Shown here: piece after piece, positions 44,745-53,856 of the stretch
Numbering within the stretch: the stretch's first letter is position 1
How the letters are laid out: every line of letters starts with the position of its first letter
Assembly: GCF_002723615.1 (NCBI RefSeq)
Contig: NZ_KZ304952.1
Coordinates: 186,001-250,000, forward strand
Length of the DNA stretch: 64,000 bases
Direction of reading: 5' to 3'
From: Limimaricola cinnabarinus
GTDB lineage: Bacteria; Pseudomonadota; Alphaproteobacteria; Rhodobacterales; Rhodobacteraceae
Notes under the pieces: generated by a model
What the model was told of the DNA's origin: nothing
The model's database searches: none
Seen by the model: the letters and a program-made list of their open reading frames with translations, nothing else
Translations under genes and position numbers: made by a program

Positions 44745-46064
44745 TCAGGCGTCGAGCGCCGCGCCGAGCGTGCCGACCAGCTGGTCGATCTCGGATTTCT
44801 CGATGATCAGCGGTGGCGACATGGCGATGGTGTCGCCGGTGGTGCGCAGGTGCACGCCCTTGTCCCAGGCGCGCAGATAGGTGTCGAAGGCGCGCTTGGT
44901 GGGCTGGTCCGCGAAGGGCTCCAGCTCCACCGCGCCCACGAGGCCGACGACGCGGATGTCGATCACGCCGGGCTTGTCCCTGAGGCTGAACAGCGCGTCG
45001 GCCCAGTAATCCTCAAGCGAGGCGGCGCGCTCGAACAGCGCCTCCTCGCGGTAGGTGTCGAGGGCGGCGAGTGCGGCGGCGCAGGCCATCGGGTTGCCCG
45101 AATAGGTGTAGCCGTGGAACAGCTCGATCATGTGATCGGGGCCGGTCATGAAGGCGTCGTGGATCGCCTCGCTCGCCAACACCGCACCCATCGGGATGAC
45201 GCCGTTGGTCAGCCCCTTGGCGGTGGTGATCATGTCCGGCTCGACGCCGTAGTAATCCGCGCCGAAGGCCCGGCCCATGCGGCCATAGGCGGTGATCACC
45301 TCGTCGAAGATCAGGAGGATGCCGTGCCTGCGGGTGATCTCGCGCAGCTTTTGCAGGTAGCCCTTGGGCGGCAGGATGACGCCCGCCGATCCGGCCATCG
45401 GCTCGACGATCACCGCGGCGATGGTCTCGGCCCCGTGCAGCGCGACCATCCGCTCCAGCTCGTCGGCCAGCTCCGCGCCATGCTCGGGCTGACCCTTTGT
45501 AAAGCCGTTGCGCGCGATGTCGTGGGTGTGCGGCAGGTGATCGACGCCGCTCAGGAGCGTGCCGAAGGCGCGGCGGTTGTTGACGAGGCCGCCGACCGAG
45601 ATGCCGCCGAAATTGACGCCGTGATAGCCCTTTTCGCGGCCGATCAGCCGGGTGCGCCCCGCCTCGCCGCGGGCCTTGTGATAGGCCAGAGCGATCTTCA
45701 GCGCGGTCTCCACCGATTCCGAGCCGGAATTGGTGAAGAAGACGTGGTTGAGCTTGCCCGGCGCCAGCTCGGCGAGGCGCGAGGCCAGCTCGAAGGCCTT
45801 GGGGTGGCCCATCTGGAAGGCGGGCGCGTAGTCGAGCTCCTCGACCTGCCGCTGCACCGCTTCGGTGATGCGCGGCGCGCGGTGGCCCGCATTGACGCAC
45901 CACAGACCGGCGGTGCCGTCCATGACCTTCCGGCCATCGGTGGTGGTGTAATACATCCCCTCGGCGCTCGCGATCATGCGCGGGTTGTCCTTGAACTGCC
46001 GGTTGGCGGTAAAGGGCATCCAGTAGGCGCCGAGGTCGTTGCGGATCCTGGTCTCTGCGTTCAT
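44745..46064 (-). CDS. Class III aminotransferase, beta-alanine:pyruvate type
   Basis: 439 residues. It has the omega-amino acid aminotransferase pattern: YWMPFTANRQFKDNPRMI, GLWCVNAGH, FTNSGSESVETALKIALAYH, FDEVITAYGRMG and the PLP lysine in TTAKGLTNG (about residue 288). It would convert beta-alanine (or 3-aminoisobutyrate) with pyruvate to malonate semialdehyde and alanine, completing pyrimidine breakdown. First gene of the minus-strand catabolic set, divergent from cofG. Confidence 0.9.
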   Translation of the reverse strand: MNAETRIRNDLGAYWMPFTANRQFKDNPRMIASAEGMYYTTTDGRKVMDGTAGLWCVNAGHRAPRITEAVQRQVEELDYAPAFQMGHPKAFELASRLAELAPGKLNHVFFTNSGSESVETALKIALAYHKARGEAGRTRLIGREKGYHGVNFGGISVGGLVNNRRAFGTLLSGVDHLPHTHDIARNGFTKGQPEHGAELADELERMVALHGAETIAAVIVEPMAGSAGVILPPKGYLQKLREITRRHGILLIFDEVITAYGRMGRAFGADYYGVEPDMITTAKGLTNGVIPMGAVLASEAIHDAFMTGPDHMIELFHGYTYSGNPMACAAALAALDTYREEALFERAASLEDYWADALFSLRDKPGVIDIRVVGLVGAVELEPFADQPTKRAFDTYLRAWDKGVHLRTTGDTIAMSPPLIIEKSEIDQLVGTLGAALDA

Positions 46065-46509
46065 CTCGTCATTCCCTTGAACGATGGCCTCGGGCGCGGG
46101 GCGGGCAGCCCGTCGCGCGATATGTGGGCGTCACCGCAAGCGGTGCGCCCGGTCGATCCTGAAGAAGGGGCGCGGCGCCGTGGCCATGCCCGACGGCGAG
46201 GCCCGCCGGGCCTGCCCGGGCCATGACCGCCAGCCAGCCGGCCACCGGTTTTTCCAGTGCTTGCATCATCACGGCCCTGTCCTCCCACTGCCTCCGGGCG
46301 CCCTCCCAAGCGCCGCGTGAAGCTAGGTCGACTATCCACGCCGTTTTATCTACTAGTCAATTATTTTGATGGAAGCGGATCCTACAATGCACCTAATACC
46401 ATGTTTATAATACATATTTTTACTATATGAGCTGTTTTTTGACCTGATACTAAAAATAGTTTTGACAAGTCGCTGCCGGATCGCTCAGCCTTGAGGGCAG
46501 GAGGAGATC
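46065..46509. promoter_or_regulatory. Divergent control region with AT-rich island
   Basis: 445 bases between the aminotransferase (minus) and cofG (plus). About 46336-46465 is strikingly AT-rich for this genome, with several A/T runs. Within it are TTGACC at 46439-46444, matching half of the TTGACCA...TGGTCAA site known for E. coli RutR, an inverted repeat TCAA-TTATT-TTGA at 46357-46369 and TTTGACAAG near 46461. A RutR-like regulator is encoded at the end of the plus-strand operon. On the minus strand a 66-68-codon frame (46069-46272) with GGAGG upstream could be a small leader ORF, but its product is unremarkable. Confidence 0.6.
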
Positions 46510-47652
46510 ATGACCAGCCACTTGCCCAGCACCGGCGCCGCACTGGCCGAAACCGGGGATCTCGATGCCCTGATGGCCAGCGCCCGCCAGATCCGCGACG
46601 CGGCCTGGGGCCGCCGGATCACCTATTCGCGCAAGGCCTTCGTGCCGCTCACCAACATGTGCCGCGACACCTGCGGCTACTGCACCTTCGTCAAGCACCC
46701 CTCCTCGCCCGAGGCGCGGATCATGACGCCCGAGCAGGTGCTGGCCGAGGCGCGGCGCGGCGAGCGCGAGGGCTGCAAGGAGCTGCTGTTCAGCCTCGGC
46801 GAAAAGCCCGAGCTGCGCTACGAGGCGGCGCGCAAGGGGCTGGAACGGCTCGGCTATTCGCGGCTCACCGATTATTTGCGCGACATGTGCGAACTGGTGC
46901 TGCGCGAAACCAGCCTCTTGCCGCATGTCAACGCCGGCACGCTGACCGACGAGGAGATCGACGTGCTCAAGCCCGTCTCTGCCTCGATGGGCATGATGCT
47001 CGAGACCGTCAGCCGCCGCCTGACCCGCAAGGGCCAGCCGCATCACGCCTGCCCCGACAAGACGCCGGTGCAGCGGCTGCGCACGCTGGAGCGGGCGGGC
47101 GAAAAGCGCGTGCCCTTCACCACCGGCCTGCTGATCGGCATCGGCGAGACATGGGAGGAGCGGATCGAGGCGCTCCACGCGATCAACGCCGCCCATGCGC
47201 GCCATGGCCACGTGCAGGAGGTCATCATCCAGAACTTCCAGCGCAAGCCCGACATCGAGATGGCAAACCACCCCGAGCCCGGGCTCGAGGACATGCTGCG
47301 CACCATCGCCGCGGCGCGGGTGATCCTTTCGCCCGAGATCAGCCTGCAGGCGCCGCCCAACCTGAGCGCGCGGCACATCGCCTATCTCGACGCGGGCATC
47401 AACGACTGGGGCGGCATCTCGCCGGTCACCATCGATTTCATCAACCCGCAGCATGACTGGCCCGAGATCCGCAGCCTCGCGCGCTCCTGCGAGGCGGCGG
47501 GCTTCGAGCTGCGCGAGCGGCTCACCGTCTACCCGCGATACCTCACCGGGAATGCGGGCTTCATCAACCCTTCCGTGCGGACCCGCGCGCTCGGCATGGC
47601 CGGCGGCACGGGGCTGGCGCGCGAGCAGCGGCACATCGGAGAGACAGCATGA
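46510..47652 (+). CDS. cofG: Fo synthase subunit CofG
   Basis: 380 residues, radical-SAM enzyme with the CX3CX2C cluster motif at Cys51, Cys55 and Cys58 (NMCRDTCGYCTF). With CofH it builds the deazaflavin chromophore Fo of coenzyme F420 from tyrosine and ribitylaminouracil. QEVIIQNFQRKPD and the WGGISPVTIDFINP segment match CofG. AGGCAGGAGGAG precedes the ATG. First gene of a run where each gene overlaps the next by ATGA (47649-47652 here). Confidence 0.95.
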   Translation: MTSHLPSTGAALAETGDLDALMASARQIRDAAWGRRITYSRKAFVPLTNMCRDTCGYCTFVKHPSSPEARIMTPEQVLAEARRGEREGCKELLFSLGEKPELRYEAARKGLERLGYSRLTDYLRDMCELVLRETSLLPHVNAGTLTDEEIDVLKPVSASMGMMLETVSRRLTRKGQPHHACPDKTPVQRLRTLERAGEKRVPFTTGLLIGIGETWEERIEALHAINAAHARHGHVQEVIIQNFQRKPDIEMANHPEPGLEDMLRTIAAARVILSPEISLQAPPNLSARHIAYLDAGINDWGGISPVTIDFINPQHDWPEIRSLARSCEAAGFELRERLTVYPRYLTGNAGFINPSVRTRALGMAGGTGLAREQRHIGETA

Positions 47653-48923
47653 CCTACCAGTCGAAGAGCCGGCAATTCGCCTGCGATCCCGCCGCCCTGG
47701 GCGGCGCCTCGCCCGCGATCCGCGCCATCCTCGAAAAGGCGCTGTCCGGCGGCGAGGTGAGCACGGAGGACGGCGTCGCCCTGTTCCGGGCCGACGCGGC
47801 GGATATCGACGCGGTCTACCGCACCGCCGACACGCTGCGCCGCCGCGCCAATGGTGACCGGGTCAGCTTCGTGGTGAACCGCAACATCAACTTCACCAAC
47901 ATCTGCTACATGGGCTGCAAGTTCTGCGGCTTTGCCAAGCGGAGCGAGGACAAATCCGCCGAGTGGCTGGAGCCCGCGCAGATCGTGGAGCGGGCGCAGC
48001 AGGCCTGGAATCGCGGCGCCACCGAGGTCTGCATCCAGGGCGGGCTGCACCCGAAGATGGAAGGCACCTATTACCGGGAGATCATCCGCGCCATCAAGAC
48101 GGCGCTGCCCGGCATGCATATCCACGCCTTCTCGCCCTTCGAGATCTGGTACGGCGCGTCCAAGACCAAGATGTCCTACCGCGATTTCCTGACCGATCTG
48201 AAGGAGGCCGGTCTCGATTCGATGCCCGGCACCGCGGCCGAGATCCTCGACACCGAGGTCCGGATGCAGCTCACCACCAACAAGCTCTCGGCCGAGCGCT
48301 GGGTCGAGATCATCCGCACCGCCCACGAGGTCGGCATCCCCACCACCGCGACGATCATGTATGGCCATGTCGATGCGCCCGAGCACTGGGCCGCGCATAT
48401 CGCGCTTTTGCGCGACATCCAGAAGGACACGGGCGGCTTCACCGAGCTGGTGCCGCTCTCCTTCGTGCACACGGATTCGCCGCTCTACGCCCAGAACCCC
48501 GACAAGGTCCGCCCCGGCCCGACGGCGCAGGAGGTCGACCTGATGCACGCGGTGTCGCGGATCATGCTGCATGGCTGGATCGACAACATCCAGGTGAGCT
48601 GGACCAAGCTCGGCGCCGCCCGCGCGCAACAGATGTTGTCGCGCGGGGTCAACGACCTCGGCGGCACGCTGATGAACGAGAGCATCTCGCGCGCCGCGGG
48701 CTCGGCGCATGGGCAGGAGATCACCGCGCGCGAGCTGGTGCGGATGATCCGCGCGGCAGGCCGCGTGCCGGTGCGCCGCAACACTGTCTACGAACTGCGC
48801 GAGGTGTTCGAGCACCACGACCCCGAGGAGCTGGCCCCGCTGGTGGACCGCAAGGGCCGCGACCCGCTCGCCTTCCTCGAGATGTTCCCCGAGCGCCCCG
48901 CCACGGTCGAGGCCGCGCAATGA
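47649..48923 (+). CDS. cofH: Fo synthase subunit CofH
   Basis: 424 residues, radical-SAM with Cys86, Cys90 and Cys93 in NICYMGCKFCGF. Typical CofH stretches are EVCIQGGLHPKMEGTYY, HAFSPFEIWYGA and GGTLMNESISRAAGS. It catalyses the tyrosine-side step of Fo synthesis that CofG completes. The subunits are separate genes here, as in archaea and cyanobacteria, rather than fused as in actinobacterial FbiC. ATGA overlaps at both ends. Confidence 0.95.
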   Translation: MTYQSKSRQFACDPAALGGASPAIRAILEKALSGGEVSTEDGVALFRADAADIDAVYRTADTLRRRANGDRVSFVVNRNINFTNICYMGCKFCGFAKRSEDKSAEWLEPAQIVERAQQAWNRGATEVCIQGGLHPKMEGTYYREIIRAIKTALPGMHIHAFSPFEIWYGASKTKMSYRDFLTDLKEAGLDSMPGTAAEILDTEVRMQLTTNKLSAERWVEIIRTAHEVGIPTTATIMYGHVDAPEHWAAHIALLRDIQKDTGGFTELVPLSFVHTDSPLYAQNPDKVRPGPTAQEVDLMHAVSRIMLHGWIDNIQVSWTKLGAARAQQMLSRGVNDLGGTLMNESISRAAGSAHGQEITARELVRMIRAAGRVPVRRNTVYELREVFEHHDPEELAPLVDRKGRDPLAFLEMFPERPATVEAAQ

Positions 48924-49876
48924 GCCCGCGCAAGGTCTGCCTGCTCGCCGGCGGCGTCGGCGGCGCCAAGATGGCCGAGGGGCTCGCCGCGCAGGACGAC
49001 GTGGCGCTGTCGGTGATCGGCAATATCGCCGATGACGAGAGCTTCCACGGGCTCTGGGTCTCGCCCGACATCGACACGCTGACCTACAGCCTCGCCGGGC
49101 GGATCGACCGCGGCCAGGGCTGGGGCGTCGCGGATGAGGGGCACCGGGCGCTGGAGACGCTGAACCTTCTGGGCGCGGAGACGTGGATGTCGCTGGGCGA
49201 CCGCGATTTTGGCCTGCACATCCACCGCACGATGCGGCGCGCCAAGGGCGACCGGCCCTCGGATATCGCCCGCGACGTGGCCCGCGCCTTCGGCGTGACG
49301 ACCGAGATCCTGCTGCCCACAGACGACGCGGTGCAGACCCGGCTGCGCACGACCGACGGGCGCTGGCTGAGCTTTCAGGAATATTTCGTGCGCGAACGCT
49401 GCGCCCCGGAGATTCGCGAGATCGCCTTTTCCGGTATGGACATGGCCCGCCCGACGCCCGAGGCGCTGGCGGCGATCGCCGGGGCCGAGCTGATCGTCAT
49501 CGCGCCGTCGAACCCGCTGGTGAGCATCGCCCCGATTCTGGGCATCCCCGGCATCGGCGAGGCGCTGCGCGCCGCCGCCGCGCCCAAGATCGCGGTCAGC
49601 CCCTTCATCGCGGGCAAGGTGGTCAAGGGCCCGGCCGACCGGATGATGGCGGCGCTGGGGCTTCGCGCCGACGCGGTCGGCGTGGCCCGGCGCTATGCCG
49701 CGCTGGCGGACCGGCTGGTGATCGACCATGCCGATGCCGCGCTCGGGGAAGAGATCGCCGCCGAAGGCCCCGCCCCGCATTGCAGTGACATCCTGATGAA
49801 GACGCTGGCCGACAAGGCGCGGCTGGCGCGCGAGATCCTCGATCTCGCCTTCGCGCCGGCGGAGGCGGTGGCATGA
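48920..49876 (+). CDS. cofD: Phospho-(enol)lactate transferase CofD
   Basis: 318 residues from the ATG at 48920 inside the ATGA overlap with cofH. The N-terminus LLAGGVGGAKMAEGL, the NIADDESFHGLWVSPDIDTL metal/nucleotide region and SLGDRDFGLHI are characteristic of CofD/FbiA. It joins the nucleotide-activated phospho-lactyl, phosphoenolpyruvyl or phosphoglyceryl group to Fo, giving F420-0 or its dehydro form; which three-carbon unit is used cannot be told from sequence. Confidence 0.94.
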   Translation: MSPRKVCLLAGGVGGAKMAEGLAAQDDVALSVIGNIADDESFHGLWVSPDIDTLTYSLAGRIDRGQGWGVADEGHRALETLNLLGAETWMSLGDRDFGLHIHRTMRRAKGDRPSDIARDVARAFGVTTEILLPTDDAVQTRLRTTDGRWLSFQEYFVRERCAPEIREIAFSGMDMARPTPEALAAIAGAELIVIAPSNPLVSIAPILGIPGIGEALRAAAAPKIAVSPFIAGKVVKGPADRMMAALGLRADAVGVARRYAALADRLVIDHADAALGEEIAAEGPAPHCSDILMKTLADKARLAREILDLAFAPAEAVA

Positions 49877-50517
49877 GCGGCGCCAAGCGGCTCGTCGCGA
49901 TCCCGATGAAGGACCCGCGCGACGCCAAGACCCGGCTTGGCCTCGCCCTCACCCCGGACCAGCGCGGCAAGCTGGCGCTGAGCCTGTTCCGGGCGACCGT
50001 CGCCCGGCTGCGCGAGGCCGTGGAGGGGCTCGAGACCCGGGTCGATCTCGCCGTGGTCAGCTCCAGCCCGATCATCCGCGACGTGGCCGAGACGATGGGG
50101 CTGTCCGTGATCGACGATGGCTGCGCGCCGACGCTGTCTCTGGCGGTGGAAGCGGCGGCGAACCGGGCCTTGGAGCAGGGCTACGAGGCCCTTTGCGTCC
50201 TGCCCGGCGATCTCGCCGATCCCGACCCGGTCGATCTCGCCTGGCTGCTGGATCAGCCGGTCGAAGGCGGCAGGGCGGTGATCTGCCCGGCCAAGGATCT
50301 CGGCACCAATGCGCTGATGGTGCCGCTCCCCTGCCCCTTCGCCTTTGCCTATGGCGCGAAATCGACGATCCGCCACCGCCGCGCCGCCGAGGCGGCGGGC
50401 CTGATGCCGGTGATGATGCCGCTAGGCAGCCTGCGCATCGACATCGACACCGTCGAGGATCTGCACCACCTGCCCTCGGGCCATTTGCGGCGTCCGCGCC
50501 GGGAGACCGCGCAATGA
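49873..50517 (+). CDS. cofC: Guanylyltransferase CofC
   Basis: 214 residues. A nucleotidyltransferase fold with [14 protein letters not shown] at the N-terminus, [14 protein letters not shown] and [18 protein letters not shown] in the active-site region. It activates 2-phospholactate, PEP or 3-phosphoglycerate with GTP for CofD. Overlaps cofD and cofE by four bases each. Confidence 0.92.
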   Translation: MSGAKRLVAIPMKDPRDAKTRLGLALTPDQRGKLALSLFRATVARLREAVEGLETRVDLAVVSSSPIIRDVAETMGLSVIDDGCAPTLSLAVEAAANRALEQGYEALCVLPGDLADPDPVDLAWLLDQPVEGGRAVICPAKDLGTNALMVPLPCPFAFAYGAKSTIRHRRAAEAAGLMPVMMPLGSLRIDIDTVEDLHHLPSGHLRRPRRETAQ

Positions 50518-51287
50518 GCCTCTCCGTCTCGCTCACCGCCATCCCCGGCATCCCCGACATCCGGGACGGCGACGATCTCGCCGCGATCATCGGCGACCGG
50601 CTCGACGCGGCGGATCTCGGCCTGCGCCATGGCGACATCCTCTGCGTCGCGCAGAAGGTCTTTTCCAAGGCCGAGGGCTGCATCATCCCGCTCGACAGCG
50701 TGACGCCCTCCGACGAGGCGCTGCGCTACGCGGAGGAGCTGAACAAGGACGCCCGCAAGGTCGAGGTGGTGCTGCGCGAGAGCACCCGCGTGGTCCGTTC
50801 CTTCCGCCGCCCCGACCAGAACGAGGGCACGATGATCTGCGAGCATCGGCTCGGCTTCATCTCGGCCAACGCCGCCGTGGACGAAAGCAATTTCGGCGAG
50901 GAGAGCGCCGTGATGGTGCTGCCGCCCGACCCGGATGCCAGCTGCGACGCGCTGCGCGCGGCACTTCATGCCCGCTTCGGGGCCGAGATCGGCGTGGTGA
51001 TGACCGACACTTTCGGCCGGCCCTGGCGGCTGGGCCAGGTCAATGTCGCGATCGGCCTGTCGAAGGTGCCCGCCACGATCCGCGAGCAGGGCAATACCGA
51101 CGCATGGGGCCGCCCATTGCAGGTCACCGAACCGGCGCTGGCCGACGAGATCGCCGCCGCCTCGGGGCTGGTGGTGCGCAAGGACGGCAAGACCCCCGCG
51201 GTGCTGCTGCGCGGGCTCGACTGGACGCCCGCCGAGAGCCGCGGCGCCGACATCCTACGCAAGAAACAAGAGGACATGTTCAGATGA
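50514..51287 (+). CDS. cofE: F420-0:gamma-glutamyl ligase CofE
   Basis: 257 residues, the single-domain CofE length without the nitroreductase-like extension of FbiB. Conserved stretches are [31 protein letters not shown] and the [20 protein letters not shown] motif. It adds the glutamate tail to F420-0 with GTP. Without an FbiB-type domain, a dehydro-F420 intermediate would need another reductase or would not arise. Overlaps npdG by ATGA. Confidence 0.94.
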   Translation: MSLSVSLTAIPGIPDIRDGDDLAAIIGDRLDAADLGLRHGDILCVAQKVFSKAEGCIIPLDSVTPSDEALRYAEELNKDARKVEVVLRESTRVVRSFRRPDQNEGTMICEHRLGFISANAAVDESNFGEESAVMVLPPDPDASCDALRAALHARFGAEIGVVMTDTFGRPWRLGQVNVAIGLSKVPATIREQGNTDAWGRPLQVTEPALADEIAAASGLVVRKDGKTPAVLLRGLDWTPAESRGADILRKKQEDMFR

Positions 51288-51952
51288 CAATCGCGATCAT
51301 TGGCGGCACCGGGCCGCAGGGCCAGGGCCTCGCGCTGCGCTTCGCGCGCGCCGGCGTCGAGGTGGTGCTGGGCGGCCGCGACGGTCCGCGCGCCGCCGCC
51401 ATCGCCGAGGAGCTGCAGGCGCAGCTGCCCGAGGGCGCCGCGAAGATCCGTGGCCTCGACAACGAGGGCGCGACCGAGGCCGCCGGGGAAATGGTGATCC
51501 TCGCCGTCCCCTTCTCGGCCCATAACGCGACGCTGGAGGCGCTGAAGCCCGCCCTCGCCGGAAAGATCCTCGTCGACATCGTGGTGCCGCTCTCCGAGGG
51601 CGACCCCAAGAAGGTTTCCATGCCGCCCGAGGGCTCGGCCACCGAGGCGGCGCAGGCGCTGCTTGGCGATGAGATCCCGGTGATCGGCGCGCTGCACAAC
51701 GTCTCGGCGGTGACGCTGAAGGCGCTCGACCAGTCGATCAACTGCGACATCCTCGTCTGCGGCAACAGCCTGGAGGCCCGCAAGAAGGTGATCGAGCTGG
51801 TGCGCAAGCTCGGCGTCGAGGCCTACAACGCCGGCGACGCGCAGTCCGCGCGCTGCATCGAGGCGATCACCCCGATCCTGATCCGGCTGAACATCTCGAA
51901 GGCCGTGCCCTTCAGCCATGCGGGCATCCGCATCTGCCCGCCCGATCACTGA
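51284..51952 (+). CDS. npdG: F420:NADP oxidoreductase (NADPH-dependent F420 reductase)
   Basis: 222 residues. The N-terminal Rossmann motif [20 protein letters not shown] and LGGRD fit NADPH binding as in archaeal Fno; later [28 protein letters not shown] and [16 protein letters not shown] match the family. It exchanges hydride between NADPH and F420, and in bacteria chiefly recharges F420H2 for reductases. Its placement between cofE and the luciferase-like oxidoreductase makes a make-charge-use set. Confidence 0.92.
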   Translation: MTIAIIGGTGPQGQGLALRFARAGVEVVLGGRDGPRAAAIAEELQAQLPEGAAKIRGLDNEGATEAAGEMVILAVPFSAHNATLEALKPALAGKILVDIVVPLSEGDPKKVSMPPEGSATEAAQALLGDEIPVIGALHNVSAVTLKALDQSINCDILVCGNSLEARKKVIELVRKLGVEAYNAGDAQSARCIEAITPILIRLNISKAVPFSHAGIRICPPDH

Positions 51953-51994
51953 ACCCACAAGAAAAGCATCAATTCTCTAGGGAGGAGAAATCAC

Positions 51995-53035
51995 ATGGAA
52001 TTCGGCATCTGCTTCAAGGGCTTCGTCGAGCCCGAACGCGCCAAGGCTCTGGTCCGTCAGGCCGAGAACGCGGGCTTCGACTATTGCTGGTTCTACGACA
52101 GCCACATCCTGTGGCGCGAAAGCTTCGTCGCCATGGCGATGTGCATGGAGCACACCACCCGCATGCGCTTCGGCCCTCTGGTGACCAACCCCAATTCGCG
52201 CGAATGGTCGGTCGCGGCCTCGCTCTTCGGCTCGCTCGCCAAGCAGTCAGGCGGCCGCTTCGACATCGGGCTGGGGCGTGGCGACAGCGCGGTGCGCGTC
52301 ATGGGCAAGAAGCCGTCCACGCTGAAGCGCCTCGAGGAGTTCACCCATGTGGTGAAGGCGCTCATTCGTGGCGAGGAGGTGCAATACGGCGAATGCCCCG
52401 AGCCGGTGAAGTTCCCCTGGGCCGACGGCTACGAGCTGCCCGTCTGGATCGGCGCCTATGGCCCCAAGGCGCTGGCCTCCGCCGGCCGCGTCGGCGACGG
52501 CGTGGTGCTGCAGATCGCCGAGCCCAAGATCGTCAAGTGGCTGGCCGACCAGGCCAAGACCGCGGGTACCGAGGCCGGGCTCGACATGTCGAACTACAAG
52601 GTGATGGCCGCCGCCCCCGCCCATACCGGGCCGATCGACGAGGCGATCGAGAAGGTGAAGTGGTTCCCCGCCATGGTCGGCAACCACGTCGCCGACATCG
52701 TCGAGAAATACGGCAGCGACAGCGATCAGGTGCCCTCCTCGCTCACCTCCTACATCGAGAACCGCAAGGGCTACGACTACTCCAAGCACGGCCAGAGCGA
52801 TAACCCCTATCTCGACTTCATCACCGAGGACATCATCAAGAGCTTCTGCGTGCTGGGCACGCCCGAGGAGCACATCACCAAGATCCGCGAGCTCGAAGAG
52901 GCGGGCACCACGCAGTTCAACATCTATCTCGACAGCGGCGACGAGGAGAAGATCATCGCCGATTACGGCGACACGGTGATCCCGGCCTTCCGCGAGAAGG
53001 CGGACAACGTCACCAAGCTGAAGGCCGTCTCCTAA
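51995..53035 (+). CDS. Luciferase-like (LLM) F420-type oxidoreductase
   Basis: 346 residues with a strong site (AGGGAGGAG) before the ATG. LLM-fold features: GFDYCWFYDSHILWRE, TRMRFGPLVTNPNSREWSVA, SGGRFDIGLGRGDSAVRVMG and LPVWIGAYGPKAL. It resembles the F420-dependent branch rather than the FMN-dependent RutA pyrimidine oxygenase. The 42-base gap after npdG and own ribosome site suggest strong expression within the operon. The substrate is unknown. The neighbouring pyrimidine genes and RutR-like regulator make uracil/dihydrouracil or a hydantoin the best guess. Confidence 0.82.
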   Translation: MEFGICFKGFVEPERAKALVRQAENAGFDYCWFYDSHILWRESFVAMAMCMEHTTRMRFGPLVTNPNSREWSVAASLFGSLAKQSGGRFDIGLGRGDSAVRVMGKKPSTLKRLEEFTHVVKALIRGEEVQYGECPEPVKFPWADGYELPVWIGAYGPKALASAGRVGDGVVLQIAEPKIVKWLADQAKTAGTEAGLDMSNYKVMAAAPAHTGPIDEAIEKVKWFPAMVGNHVADIVEKYGSDSDQVPSSLTSYIENRKGYDYSKHGQSDNPYLDFITEDIIKSFCVLGTPEEHITKIRELEEAGTTQFNIYLDSGDEEKIIADYGDTVIPAFREKADNVTKLKAVS

Positions 53036-53115
53036 AGCTCTCCCTGCGCAAAGACGCCCACCGGCGGGCAGCCCACCCTGCCCGCCGGAAAGGCCCGCCT
53101 CCGCTGGTCTCGCCT

Positions 53116-53129
53116 TTGCAGTTGTGCAA
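53116..53129. promoter_or_regulatory. Inverted repeat upstream of the RutR-like gene
   Basis: TTGCA-GTTG-TGCAA, perfect 5-base arms, lies about 40 bases before the regulator start in the only gap of the region. It may be a promoter or operator element; it does not match the E. coli RutR site. Confidence 0.3.
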
Positions 53130-53170
53130 TAGGGCGTGAAGATCGACCTATACGAGGGGCTCAACGGCTC

Positions 53171-53794
53171 ATGGCACGCATGGCAGGCTCGAAGCCCAGG
53201 ACCCGGATCCAGCGCAAGAACACCGAGCAGATCCTCGGCGCGGCGCTCGAGGTCTTTGCCCAGCACGGCTCGTCCGGCGCCTCGATCAACCTGATCGCCA
53301 AGACCGCCGGGCTCACCACGCCGAACCTTCTTTATTATTTCGAGAGCAAGGACGCGATCCGCCAGGAGCTTCTGGCGCGCACGCTTCAGCTTTGGATGGC
53401 ACCCTTGAACATGCTCAGCCCGCATGGCGAGCCGGTCGAGGAGATCTGCCAGTACATCCGGCGCAAGCTCGACATCTCGAAGAACTTTTCCAAGGAAAGC
53501 AAGTTCTTCGCCAACGAGATCCTGAGCGGGCTGCCGCAGTCCAAGAACGAGATCTTCGGCCCGCTGAAGGAGCTCTACAGCGCCAAGATCGCGGTGCTGG
53601 AGGACTGGATCCGCGCGGGCCGCATCGCCCCCGTCGATCCGCATCACCTGCTCTACTCGATCTGGGCGACGACCCAGCACTATGCCGATTTCGACGTGCA
53701 GATCGAGCAGATCGCGCCGGAAAAGGCGAAAGACCGCTTTGCCGACGCCGAGGCCTTCCTGATCGAGATGTATCGAAAGCTGCTCGTCACTTGA
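53171..53794 (+). CDS. rutR: RutR-like TetR-family regulator
   Basis: 207 residues. The TetR HTH (SINLIAKTAGLTTPNLLYYF) is followed by a C-terminal domain closely patterned on E. coli RutR: LQLWMAPLN, ICQYIRRKLDISKNF, FFANEILSGLPQ, and DPHHLLYSIWATTQHYADFD. RutR senses uracil or thymine and controls pyrimidine use. Here it follows the F420/LLM operon and probably controls it and the divergent catabolic genes. An ATG at 53180 is an alternative start. Confidence 0.85.
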   Translation: MARMAGSKPRTRIQRKNTEQILGAALEVFAQHGSSGASINLIAKTAGLTTPNLLYYFESKDAIRQELLARTLQLWMAPLNMLSPHGEPVEEICQYIRRKLDISKNFSKESKFFANEILSGLPQSKNEIFGPLKELYSAKIAVLEDWIRAGRIAPVDPHHLLYSIWATTQHYADFDVQIEQIAPEKAKDRFADAEAFLIEMYRKLLVT

Positions 53795-53856
53795 GCGTTG
53801 CGGCGGCGGTCACGCCCCGCCGCAGGGTCCGAACCGACACGCGCTCGCGCCGCATC

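Noticed and set aside
46069-46272. Small minus-strand frame before the aminotransferase, with GGAGG upstream
   Set aside because: The product has no recognisable feature and may be a by-product of GC-rich sequence; noted in the control-region entry but not called as a gene.
51995-53035. LLM oxidoreductase considered as RutA pyrimidine monooxygenase
   Set aside because: Sequence around the N-terminal strands and the GGRFDIGLGRGDS region does not follow RutA, no other rut enzyme genes are present, and the gene sits in an F420 operon.
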